Assembly: GCA_963677785.2 (NCBI GenBank)
Contig: CAXXDH010000001.1
Location: 310,001 to 374,000 of the forward strand
Direction of reading: 5' to 3'
DNA length: 64,000 bases
Source: G963665495 sp963677785
Lineage (GTDB): Bacteria > Desulfobacterota > Desulfovibrionia > Desulfovibrionales > Desulfovibrionaceae
Made by a program: the position numbers and the translations under genes
In this document: positions 28,035-36,004 of the stretch, in pieces
How the letters are laid out: each line of letters opens with the position of its first letter
Position numbering within the stretch: position 1 is the stretch's first letter
The notes under the pieces: generated by a model
Databases searched by the model: none
Told to the model about the DNA's origin: nothing
The model's input: only the letters and a program-made list of their open reading frames with translations

Positions 28035-28617
28035 AAAGCGTACAGTGCATGTTCGGTTTTTCTGAAAAATATTGCTGCCCTCGGAAGCAGAAGTACAGAG
28101 GAGTCCGTTTCAGCCGGATCTGCCGCAGGCATGGAAAATTCCTTGTATGGAAACAGATCTCCGGTCGATGAAGATGCCTGTTGCTGCTTCACAGCATCTG
28201 CTCGATTGGATGCGCCCAATGCGGCTATTGTATCAGAGCTGTTGAAAAAGACAAAGCGAATGTTGAAAACTACCATTCTCTCTAAATATTACAGGTTATT
28301 GCAGATACTGGTTAAGTTATGTTTTAATCCTCCAAAAAAAGATTTTAAGCAAAAATATATGAGGCTGTCATGTCCTTGTCGTGATAGTGGGGATACTCAT
28401 GCTGTCGTAAAAGGATATTTATACATTCAAGAAGTTGAAATATAACTAAGGAGCTGCGACAAGCTCTTTGCAAGAAAAGACAACTTTGAGCGTTGTAATG
28501 CGGTTATACCTGACTTTGTTGTAAAATAGACCTTACGGAAATTTTATCAGGTTTACGGGGTTAATCGATACCATTAGTTGAGAATATGTAAGACTGATTT
28601 ACCCAAGTGAGGCTCCA
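28035..28617. other. 583-base intergenic region
   Basis: AT-rich stretch between a minus-strand signalling gene and a plus-strand small gene. The open frame at 28131-28445 lacks a ribosome binding site and has atypical composition. A weak GAGCT/AGCTC hairpin near 28452 is the only structure noticed. Confidence 0.5.
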
Positions 28618-28776
28618 ATGATTACCTTTTGCAAAAACTGTCCGTTCCGCCGTCTTGCCGAAAAAAATACCGATTCCCTGATCTACCGGCTATGGCGTTG
28701 GCATACCGGCTGGTGTCCGGGCTGGAAGGCGTACCAAAAAAAAGGATCTTCACAGCAGAATGGAGATAAAGAGTAA
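28618..28776 (+). CDS. 52-residue cysteine/tryptophan small protein
   Basis: Too short for usual gene lists but well supported: GTGAGG stands six bases before the ATG, and the product MITFCKNCPFRRLAEKNTDS continues to IYRLWRWHTGWCPGWKAYQ. It has CxxC (C5, C8), a third cysteine C33 in WCPGW, and five tryptophans in a short stretch. I recall similar short peptides in Desulfovibrio genomes but cannot check this. The CxxC plus CP could bind zinc or iron. It ends 38 bases before the AspT-like gene on the same strand, so it may share its transcript. Function unknown. Confidence 0.7.
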   Translation: MITFCKNCPFRRLAEKNTDSLIYRLWRWHTGWCPGWKAYQKKGSSQQNGDKE

Positions 28777-28814
28777 AGGCGGTCCTGGGGAGGCTGCTCA
28801 TCGGAATATTCGCC

Positions 28815-30494
28815 ATGCAAATTGATCTTTACCAACTGTTGCAGACCACCCCGGCGCTGGTCTTTTTCCTCGTACTGGGCTTTGGGTATCTTATCGGGCA
28901 CCTGGGGGTCAAAGGCATACGGCTCGGCCCGACCGCGGGCGTGCTGCTGGCAGGGCTGATCTTTGGCCATTTCGGCTTGAAAGGCCCCAGGGGCGTCAAC
29001 GACATCGGTTTTATTTTGTTCATGTACTCCGTGGGCTTTCAGGCCGGACCGCGTTTTTTCAGCGTGTTCCTGGAAGACGGCCTGAAGTATATCTGTCTGT
29101 CGCTGCTCGTGGCCCTTTGCGCCACCGGGACGGCTTTGGCCTTCTCCCATCTGGTCGGTTTTTCCCAGGGCATTTCCGCAGGGCTGCTGGCCGGATCTCT
29201 CTCCAGCACCCCGACCCTGGCCGCAGCGCAGGACGCCGTGACCAGCGGGCTGGTCAAGATATCGGGCACGACCTCTCTGGAAAAGATCAGCAACGACATC
29301 AGCATCGGCTACGCCCTGACCTACATCATCAGCCTGGTGGGGGTCACCCTGATGGTTCGGACAATTCCCCTTATTTTCAAATTTGATCTCAACGCGGAAT
29401 GCAAAAAATTGAGCGAGGAAAAAAGGCTCAAAGAAGACGGCGAAGAGGAAACCATAGAAGAATACCAGCAATTACGCATCCGAGCTTTTCTGATAACAAA
29501 TCCGGACGCCATGCACAAGCCGCTCAAGGAGCTGGATTTGCGGCGTACGAGCGGGTGTGTGATTCAGGAGATCAAGCGCGGCAGCGATATCTTGCAGCCC
29601 GATGCGCAGACCCAGCTTCAGGAGGGCGACCGGGTCTCCGTGGCGGGCACCATTGAAAATCTGGAAAAACTCACCCAGCAGATCGGCCCGGGCATCTTTG
29701 ACAGAGAACTGTTGCGCGCCAGCATCCAGAGCTCCACTGTGGTCATAAGCTCCCCGGAAACAGCGGGGAAAAGTATCGGCGAACTGCATACGCTGGCCAA
29801 ATACGGTTGCTTCATCACCAGGATCGTCCGCGCGCAGATCGAACTGCCGGTCAATTCGGACATTGTTCTGGAAAAGGGAGACGTGGTCAAGGTCACGGGG
29901 CTGAAGAACCGGCTGGACATCCTGATCAAACGCTTCGGCCATGCGGAACGTGACATCGTCAAGACCGACCTGCTGACCTTTGCCTTCGGCATTGCCGCGG
30001 GTGTGATGCTCGGTAAAATCACAATCAAGGTCGGGGCGGTGACTCTGGGGCTCGGCATGTCCGGCGGGTTGCTGATGGCAGGCATTCTCGTGGGCTTTCT
30101 GCGCTCGGTCCATCCCACGTTCGGACGCGTACCGCCGGCGGCGCGCTGGATAATCATGGAATTGGGGTTGTTGTTTTTCATGGCCAGCATCGGTCTCAAC
30201 GCCGGTGACGAAATCTTCGCGGCCTTGAAGAGCGTCGGCGGCTGGCTGTTTCTGGGAGCCCTTTTGGTGGGAGTGGTGCCCATGAGCATGGGCTTCCTCT
30301 TCGGTCGCCATGTGCTGCGTTTCAACTATGCGCAGCTTCTGGGCGCCATGACCGGCGCCATGACCAACACGCCGGCCCTGAACGTGGTCACGCAGCAGGC
30401 GCGGAGTTCGCTCCCCGCCCTGGGCTATGCCGGAGCGTACACCTTTGCCAATATTTTTCTGGCCCTTTGCGGCAGCCTGATCATGATGTTCTGA
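28815..30494 (+). CDS. AspT/YidE-type membrane carrier with TrkA-C domains
   Basis: 559-residue inner-membrane protein of the aspartate:alanine exchanger (AAE) family. Two blocks of about five membrane helices flank a cytoplasmic part (about residues 200-375) with two TrkA-C (RCK_C) modules: one at QQLRIRAFLITNPDAMHKPL, another at LLRASIQSSTVVISSPETAG. The repeated GIRLGPTAGVLLAGLIFG and ...TPTLAAAQDA motifs and C-terminal MTGAMTNTPALNVV are family features. The substrate is unknown: decarboxylation-linked exchange is known for AspT, but no decarboxylase gene is adjacent. Confidence 0.88.
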   Translation: MQIDLYQLLQTTPALVFFLVLGFGYLIGHLGVKGIRLGPTAGVLLAGLIFGHFGLKGPRGVNDIGFILFMYSVGFQAGPRFFSVFLEDGLKYICLSLLVALCATGTALAFSHLVGFSQGISAGLLAGSLSSTPTLAAAQDAVTSGLVKISGTTSLEKISNDISIGYALTYIISLVGVTLMVRTIPLIFKFDLNAECKKLSEEKRLKEDGEEETIEEYQQLRIRAFLITNPDAMHKPLKELDLRRTSGCVIQEIKRGSDILQPDAQTQLQEGDRVSVAGTIENLEKLTQQIGPGIFDRELLRASIQSSTVVISSPETAGKSIGELHTLAKYGCFITRIVRAQIELPVNSDIVLEKGDVVKVTGLKNRLDILIKRFGHAERDIVKTDLLTFAFGIAAGVMLGKITIKVGAVTLGLGMSGGLLMAGILVGFLRSVHPTFGRVPPAARWIIMELGLLFFMASIGLNAGDEIFAALKSVGGWLFLGALLVGVVPMSMGFLFGRHVLRFNYAQLLGAMTGAMTNTPALNVVTQQARSSLPALGYAGAYTFANIFLALCGSLIMMF

Positions 30495-30501
30495 GATGTC
30501 T

Positions 30502-31182
30502 CTAGTCTATCTCCAGGCCGAAGTGTTTTTTGACGTCGTTGACGTAGTTTTCGATTTCGTCCAAGGCTTCTTCCGGCACTTCTTTGAATTCGATTCCCCA
30601 CTGCAACCGGTTGTCGCCTTGAACGATCTTTTTCAACGTGCCGAACAGCGAAAAGCTCAGGTCCGAATTGAGCATGCTGAACATCACCAGCATCACTTCC
30701 TCTTCTTTGATCGCCTTGGCTCTGGGGATGTCGCCGTCATGTACGGAAAATTTGCAGCCGTTTTTGGAGATATTGATCAGATTGCCGCTGATTTCATAAT
30801 CCCCGTAGTAGACCATTCCCGGCACGAAACAGTCCACCCGCTCGGCTCGCCGCAGGCTGATGGTTTCGATGGTCTTGGGGAAGTCTACGAACAAAATGCG
30901 CTGGGGAGCGAAAATGGGCACCTGGATGGTCGACTCGAACCCCGAAATTTGCCCTTCGTCGTTAAGGTAGCGGACTATGACCAGTTTCCCGGCATAGAGA
31001 TATTCCCGCATGTCCAGCTTGGCAGGGAGTTTGAGCATGAAATATTTGTCTGCCTCCCAGCCGAGAATAAGAGACCGGAATTTGCCTCCCACCCCCTGAA
31101 GCTCGATAAGACAGTCGTCCCCCACGTTGGCATCGAGCTCTCTGCCTGACTTTCGGATGATTTTCTTCGGATCGATTTTCAT
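30502..31182 (-). CDS. PilZ domain protein (YcgR-like)
   Basis: 226 residues: an N-terminal YcgR-type domain (about 15-100) and a C-terminal PilZ domain starting LRRAERVDCF, with the RxxxR c-di-GMP-binding motif and the second motif as NISKNGCKF (the usual D/NxSxxG form with N first). It should bind c-di-GMP and act on motility, as YcgR brakes flagella, or another envelope function. No flagellar genes are nearby. It ends seven bases from the carrier gene, convergently. Confidence 0.87.
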   Translation of the reverse strand: MKIDPKKIIRKSGRELDANVGDDCLIELQGVGGKFRSLILGWEADKYFMLKLPAKLDMREYLYAGKLVIVRYLNDEGQISGFESTIQVPIFAPQRILFVDFPKTIETISLRRAERVDCFVPGMVYYGDYEISGNLINISKNGCKFSVHDGDIPRAKAIKEEEVMLVMFSMLNSDLSFSLFGTLKKIVQGDNRLQWGIEFKEVPEEALDEIENYVNDVKKHFGLEID

Positions 31183-31439
31183 GCGTGCTGTCCCAGCCGG
31201 AAAGGATGAATAACTTACAAAAAATACGCCTTTTCAATAAAAATGGCAACTTGCGCCCAGGGCAGTGCCAATTTCAAAAGAAGTTTGGCCGAAGAGTACT
31301 TCTATGCCAGACAGAGACGCGCGTGTCCCGCAAGAAAGGAAACAGAAAGACCATCGAGATATAAGGATAGCAGACGCAAGAAAGAATAAAAAAAGCCGCA
31401 TGGCGAATGCGGCTTGAATACATCTGGGAATGAAAAGTA
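31183..31439. other. intergenic region with terminator
   Basis: About 257 bases between the PilZ gene and the 139-residue hypothetical gene; nothing was recognised besides the terminator at 31386-31415. Confidence 0.6.
31386..31415 (-). terminator. rho-independent terminator
   Basis: On the minus strand a perfect nine-base stem (AAGCCGCAT / ATGCGGCTT) is followed by seven T, 25 bases after the stop of the 139-residue gene. Confidence 0.9.
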
Positions 31440-31859
31440 TTATGCAGAGACGTAATCTTCCAGAGAGGTAATCTCAAGTTCTTTGCTTACCCAGTAGGCG
31501 GTAGCCCAGACCATCAAAGCCGCAGCCTGCGTATCGTCCAGTTTTTTAAGTTTTGCTTCCAGGTTGTCCTTGCTAGCTCCATGTTTGGTATGAAGCAGAT
31601 CCAGATCGCAGGAGTCCTGGACCCGAAGCTGGAGGTAAGCAAGCCTGGATTGGTCGGGTAACAGCTTTACGTCCTTGTGCGCTTCGACAATTGTCATCAG
31701 CTCGGGCGTGGTAAACTGTCCCTTAACCGAATTGAGCGCACGAAAAAACGTATCAACAGCCCAAGGTAAAATGAATTCAGCGCCTGCGCTCTTGGTTTTG
31801 AAAAAATCCTTGAGCCATTTTTCATGATTGGATGTGATTCTGGCGGCTACCTGTGGCAT
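31440..31859 (-). CDS. hypothetical protein, 139 residues
   Basis: Not recognised. The product MPQVAARITSNHEKWLKDFF... is charged and mostly helical by eye, with a tryptophan-rich C-terminal stretch (LMVWATAYWVSKELEITSLE) and no cysteine motif, signal peptide or membrane segment. GAGGGGG precedes the ATG. It has its own terminator, and a long palindrome lies about 140 bases upstream, so it seems a separately controlled gene. The N-terminal ARITSNHEKWLKDFF vaguely resembles ribbon-helix-helix proteins, but I would not assign that. Confidence 0.6.
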   Translation of the reverse strand: MPQVAARITSNHEKWLKDFFKTKSAGAEFILPWAVDTFFRALNSVKGQFTTPELMTIVEAHKDVKLLPDQSRLAYLQLRVQDSCDLDLLHTKHGASKDNLEAKLKKLDDTQAAALMVWATAYWVSKELEITSLEDYVSA

Positions 31860-31998
31860 GCCGTCCCCCTCGTTCTAGAAAAAGGCTATGTCAATAACTT
31901 GATCCACAAACATGCATCATCAGTCACTTACTGCAAGTTTTCTATACAACAGAAGGCCGTTTTTGATCAAGAATTTTTCTAGATCAGCTGAATAAGAG

Positions 31999-32020
31999 AT
32001 GTGCTGTAATAACAGCACAT
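31999..32020. promoter_or_regulatory. 22-base palindrome between MerR-like and hypothetical genes
   Basis: Arms ATGTGCTGT and ACAGCACAT are perfect complements separated by AATA. There is no T-run on either side, so an operator for the downstream minus-strand hypothetical gene is as likely as a terminator for the upstream MerR-like gene. Confidence 0.5.
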
Positions 32021-32081
32021 TATTCATCAAACAAAAAAAGCGAAAAAGTTTTTCAAATTTTTTGGCCAAACAGTGTAACCG

Positions 32082-33023
32082 TTATTCATCGAAACCGTCT
32101 TTGATTTTTCGCAGAATGACCAGCAAAAAAGGATCAGGTACGGAATTGCCGTCTATGCTCAGGCTGGTCAGCTGTACGACATTGTTGCGGTTTGGTGTCA
32201 CTGTTTGGAAAACCTGAAGTTCGTGTTCATGCTTGCGGTTGTTGTCCAGGTCATTAGTAAAGATCGTCAGTATCCAGCTTTTTTCTTTGCGCTGCCACTG
32301 CAGGGAAACCGTTTTGCGTACGTTGGTGTTTTTCCGGATGATGCGGATAAATTCGCTGAGACTGAAATGTCTGGTTTTGCCGGCAACCCCCAGGTATTCG
32401 CCTTCGGCCGTACGGATCACCAGGGGCAGCTTGAGAAATGTCTCCGGTGGCTGGGTCAGGTTGTCGTGCTGGCTGTTGGCAAATTCCAGAAACTGGCGCA
32501 TCAATTCGTTGCGTTCGGCCTGCATCTCTTCCAGCTCTTTTTCCAGTCCTTCGATTTTCTTTTTGTAAAATACCTCAAGATCCGCCTTGTCCTGCCGGAG
32601 TTGAGCCACCTCGGTCCGCAGGGAGTCTATCTCAGTTCGAAACAGGGCCTGGTTTTCCAGTACCCCGGACATCTTATCCAGAACATTCGTGATTTCAGTG
32701 ACCAGCGCGGGACTGTTTTCCTGTTCCGTCCCTCCGTCTTCCGTACGCCCCCCGGCCGTCGTCCCGTTGTTGCCCGGTTTGAACAGGTGCGAAAAGCCTT
32801 TGGTCAAATTCTGCTCAATCTGTTCGGCGGACCAGTTGTTTTCAAACATCGTCCGAATCTCCTTGAAAATAGTTAGCGCTTCGGAAGGATACTTTTTACG
32901 GCGCCCCTTGCCCGCATGGGGAGGGATAAAATCAGCAAAGCGGTCTTTGTAATAGACCACGGTGGAAGGGGGTATGTTCAAACGCCTGCCTATTTCTCGC
33001 AGGCTCAGCAGTTCGTTGCTCAT
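32082..33023 (-). CDS. MerR-type helix-turn-helix protein with long coiled coil
   Basis: 313 residues. The N-terminal 70 residues are a MerR-like winged helix (LLSLREIGRRLNIPPSTVVYYKDRF). A linker rich in Gly/Thr/Glu leads to a coiled coil (about 125-195, with TEVAQLRQDKADLEVFYKKK) and an unrecognised C-terminal domain of about 110 residues with several tryptophans (KTVSLQWQRKEKSWILTIF). No metal-binding cysteines are seen. I take the ATG at 33023 because MSNELLSLREIG is a normal MerR start; the longer frame adds 34 residues. A near-upstream ATTGTT...AACAAT repeat (33125-33143) might be its own operator. Confidence 0.72.
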   Translation of the reverse strand: MSNELLSLREIGRRLNIPPSTVVYYKDRFADFIPPHAGKGRRKKYPSEALTIFKEIRTMFENNWSAEQIEQNLTKGFSHLFKPGNNGTTAGGRTEDGGTEQENSPALVTEITNVLDKMSGVLENQALFRTEIDSLRTEVAQLRQDKADLEVFYKKKIEGLEKELEEMQAERNELMRQFLEFANSQHDNLTQPPETFLKLPLVIRTAEGEYLGVAGKTRHFSLSEFIRIIRKNTNVRKTVSLQWQRKEKSWILTIFTNDLDNNRKHEHELQVFQTVTPNRNNVVQLTSLSIDGNSVPDPFLLVILRKIKDGFDE

Positions 33024-33124
33024 AGCTCGTTGTTTGGTTGCACATTGCAAATAGCTATTTTTTGCATACGGCAATTGCAGCCCTTTGTCTAGAGATTTTG
33101 TAGAAAAGTTTATGGGATTGCACA

Positions 33125-33143
33125 ATTGTTGTTTATGAACAAT
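33125..33143. promoter_or_regulatory. inverted repeat upstream of the MerR-like gene
   Basis: ATTGTT at 33125-33130 and AACAAT at 33138-33143 are exact complements around a seven-base spacer, about 100 bases before the MerR-like start. MerR proteins often bind such dyads; here only symmetry supports it. Confidence 0.3.
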
Positions 33144-33259
33144 CTAACAAAGCAGGCAGGGTTTGGAAAAGTAAAAAGATGAAAAAGCGGCTATGCTGTG
33201 AAAAAGTTTCCGGAGACAGGAGCAGGGATAGGAGGTTGGAGAAAAGAAGGAATGCGGAC

Positions 33260-33988
33260 TTACAGGGCGGGCTGCACGGGCAGGCGTTTCCCCAGGCCGA
33301 TGCCTGCCTCGCTGATACGCAGCCGGTAGGGCCAGACCGCCACGCCGGCTTCCATGGCTTTGTACAACCACTCTGCGTATTCCGGATCGATCATGTCCGC
33401 GGGACCGAAACATTCGGCGTCCGGACGTTGGATGCAGAAAAAAAGCGCGGCCTGTTCGCCTTCCTCCACCACGCGTATCAGTTCGTGCAGATGTTTGCGG
33501 CCTCGTTCGGTGGGCGCGTCAGGAAACAGGGCCACCTCGTCTTCGGCCAGGGTGACGTTTTTGCATTCGATCCAGAGCCGTCCGTCCGGACCGTCCAGCA
33601 TGGCGTCCAGGCGGCTGTCGCCACGTACCGACTCCCTTTTGAACCGTGTATAGTTGCGAATTTCAGGCAGAGCACCGCTCTCCCAGGCGCGTTGCAGCCA
33701 GGTATTGGGAGTGGCCGTATTGACTCCAACCCAGAACCCGCAGTGTTTCACGAGCTCGAGCGTATAGGGCAGCTTGCGTTTGGGGTTGGCTGCGGGCGAG
33801 AGCAGCACCTCGGTCCCCGGCCGCAGCAGGCCGAGCATGGAACCCGTATTGTTAGTGTGCGCCAGGAAGGTTTCGCCCGTACGCGGTTCCTGCACCACCA
33901 CGGTAAACCGTTTTTCCCGCCGCAGGAAAGAAGCAGTCCGGCAGTATTCCGGAAAAGGCAGCAACAGGGTGTTTTCGGACATCATCAT
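33260..33988 (-). CDS. sfsA: SfsA family protein
   Basis: 242 residues with the SfsA signatures AHTNNTGSMLGLL, LDAMLDGPDGRLWIECKNVTL and FPDAPTERGRKHLHEL; the D..E.K arrangement matches the nuclease-like core described for the family. E. coli SfsA was named for sugar fermentation stimulation and binds DNA; its physiological role is not settled. It begins at an ATG run overlapping the stop of the upstream membrane gene by four bases (ATGA), so translation is coupled. Confidence 0.92.
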   Translation of the reverse strand: MMMSENTLLLPFPEYCRTASFLRREKRFTVVVQEPRTGETFLAHTNNTGSMLGLLRPGTEVLLSPAANPKRKLPYTLELVKHCGFWVGVNTATPNTWLQRAWESGALPEIRNYTRFKRESVRGDSRLDAMLDGPDGRLWIECKNVTLAEDEVALFPDAPTERGRKHLHELIRVVEEGEQAALFFCIQRPDAECFGPADMIDPEYAEWLYKAMEAGVAVWPYRLRISEAGIGLGKRLPVQPAL

Positions 33989-35781
33989 TGGCTGTAAAAA
34001 AACTGGTCGATGGTAAACTCCGGATAGGCCTGATCCGGCGGACGGAAACTTTGCGGTATCGCGCTGTGTAACGGCGCAATGCGTTTGCCGTCCGCAAGCA
34101 GCGCAAAGGCCCGTACGGGGGCGTCCGGCTCTGGAAAATAATCACTGGGCAAAAAGACCGACCAGTTTTCCTGCGCTGCGCCGTCTGTTTTCTGGTCCTG
34201 GGACATGGGGGGCAGTCCGGGCCTGGTCGCGAAGACAATGGTCTGCCCGTTGACGATCAGAACATATTCCGGCAGCCGATGGGTTTCCGGATCCAGGGCG
34301 CGTCCGCGCAGCAACACGCCCGCGGGTCTGCGGGACGGCGTATCCAGGGGCAGGGCTTGCGCGCTGAGCAGTTCGCCCCCGGACTGTTCCACGGGCGTAT
34401 AGTCCGTAAATTTTTTCAGGTCGCGGTAGATGCTCAAGCGTCCGGAAAAGTACAGGGGAAGTATTTTTTTTAAGTAGGCCGTGTCCGGAAAGTTGCGCTC
34501 CAGCAGCGTATCGTCTCGCAGGCGGAACAGTTCGTCCCGTGTTTCCTGAAAGCGCTGCGCCCTGTGGAAGAGCACAAGCACGGACATGACTGTGGATACG
34601 GTGAACACGCCGAGCAGGGCGAGCAGTGCGTATTGTTCGCGCCTGGCGTTGAGCAGGGGCGGAAAAAGCCCCCGTTCGGCCTTGTACGCCAGGTGCATTA
34701 CCAGCAGGCTGATCCAGAACAGGTTGGAAAAGGCCAGGTAGCGGCTTTGCAGCGCGTGGGATTGAATGCCCATGCCGGCGCGTCCCACGGTGGTGGCGCC
34801 GTCGCTCATCAGGGCAAAAGCCAGGATGGTCAGCCAGGGGAGCAGTTCGAGCAGGCGCGCCGGACGTTTGAGAGTGAACCAACCGAGTTCCCAGAGCAGA
34901 AGCAGCAGTCCTGCCGCGCCGATGACCAAAGGGATCGGAAAGGGGATCTGGTCCGAACAAAAAGGCCCGCCCAGGTACGTGAGAAAGAATCCGACGGCCT
35001 CAATGGGATGGGACAAAGCAAACCCCAGGGCCGGATGGTGCTGGGGTTTTGTGTATCCGTAGAAATACGCACCCCAGGCCAGTATGCCCAGCAACAGAAA
35101 GAGCCCGGTCCAGAGCATCCGCTTTTTTTTGACGGACTGGTCCCAGATGAAAAAAGGCAGCAGTAGGATCCAGTAAAAAAGTCCGTTGACGAAATTATAC
35201 GAGCCGAGGAGTCCGACAACCAGGAGTACGGCGAATCGCGACGGAATCATGCGTCTCGGGGCGGCGATTGCTATGCCTGCCAGGACGCAGGTTACGGTCA
35301 GCGCGATGGACGTGTTTACACCGACAGTGAAGACCTGCCACTGTAACGTGGAAAAAAGCAGCAGCGCGGCGACGGGGAAGATCCAGTGGGAGCCGGAAAT
35401 ATCGAAAGCACGTTTGGTTCTGCGGAACAGAGGAACAAGCGTGGCGAGGCTGATGCAGGTCAGCAGAATGATGGTGTAGAATTCGGGCACGCGGTTCAAC
35501 TTGTAGTGCGGCATCAAAAGCATGCCCACGGCCCGTGCCGCAAAATTCCGCTGTTCGTTTTGCTGGGCCCAGAGCGATGAAAGGTGAAAATTTCCCTGCT
35601 CCAGCGAATGGATCAGTTTGCCCCAGATGACCCATTCGTCCCAAAACAGTAGGTCAACCCCGAAGAGCGCTACGCACAGGCAGAGAAACCCCAGGGGCAA
35701 CAGGCAGAGTGCCGCGGCCTTTGTTTTGGAAATACGCGAAAACGGTTCGAAAAAACGTTGGGAGATACTTTGTATTCTCAT
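33985..35781 (-). CDS. large polytopic membrane protein of unknown function
   Basis: About 598 residues. Ten or so hydrophobic helices fill residues 20-430 (for example IILLTCISLATLVPLF and WTGLFLLLGILAWGAYF); the last 150 residues are soluble with a DTPSRRPAGVLLRGRALDPE segment. An early DLLFWDEWVIWGKLIH motif with acidic residues in the first outer loop recalls GT-C glycosyltransferases or O-antigen GtrII-type proteins, but no family is certain. The start is uncertain (35781 chosen; an ATG at 35883 is the longest option) and no strong ribosome binding site is visible. Coupled to sfsA. Confidence 0.6.
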   Translation of the reverse strand: MRIQSISQRFFEPFSRISKTKAAALCLLPLGFLCLCVALFGVDLLFWDEWVIWGKLIHSLEQGNFHLSSLWAQQNEQRNFAARAVGMLLMPHYKLNRVPEFYTIILLTCISLATLVPLFRRTKRAFDISGSHWIFPVAALLLFSTLQWQVFTVGVNTSIALTVTCVLAGIAIAAPRRMIPSRFAVLLVVGLLGSYNFVNGLFYWILLLPFFIWDQSVKKKRMLWTGLFLLLGILAWGAYFYGYTKPQHHPALGFALSHPIEAVGFFLTYLGGPFCSDQIPFPIPLVIGAAGLLLLLWELGWFTLKRPARLLELLPWLTILAFALMSDGATTVGRAGMGIQSHALQSRYLAFSNLFWISLLVMHLAYKAERGLFPPLLNARREQYALLALLGVFTVSTVMSVLVLFHRAQRFQETRDELFRLRDDTLLERNFPDTAYLKKILPLYFSGRLSIYRDLKKFTDYTPVEQSGGELLSAQALPLDTPSRRPAGVLLRGRALDPETHRLPEYVLIVNGQTIVFATRPGLPPMSQDQKTDGAAQENWSVFLPSDYFPEPDAPVRAFALLADGKRIAPLHSAIPQSFRPPDQAYPEFTIDQFFYSQ

Positions 35782-35939
35782 GGTATGGAGCGGCAAAAGA
35801 TAAAAAATGAGCCGGTCCACCGGCAGGTCCACGACCATACCCAAGACGCCATGGAGGCGCAAGGCACTTGTGCATGGTTCCATGGAATGAAATGAGAAAG
35901 AGCTTCATTAGTAAAACGTCTTTTTTGTGCCGGGAGATG

Positions 35940-35968
35940 TTTCAAAAATAGTGATGTTCGTATATAAT
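35940..35968 (+). promoter_or_regulatory. sigma-70-like promoter of the kinase operon
   Basis: TTTCAA at 35940-35945, a 17-base spacer and a perfect TATAAT at 35963-35968. The predicted start of transcription (about 35975) lies downstream of the longest open frame's first codon, which supports the ATG at 36005 for the kinase. Confidence 0.6.
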
Positions 35969-36004
35969 ACACTAAGGGATCATCTAATATATTGCGGGGA
36001 CCAT

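Noticed and set aside
28131..28445. 104-codon frame in the 28 kb gap
   Set aside because: No ribosome binding site, low-quality composition and no recognisable motif.
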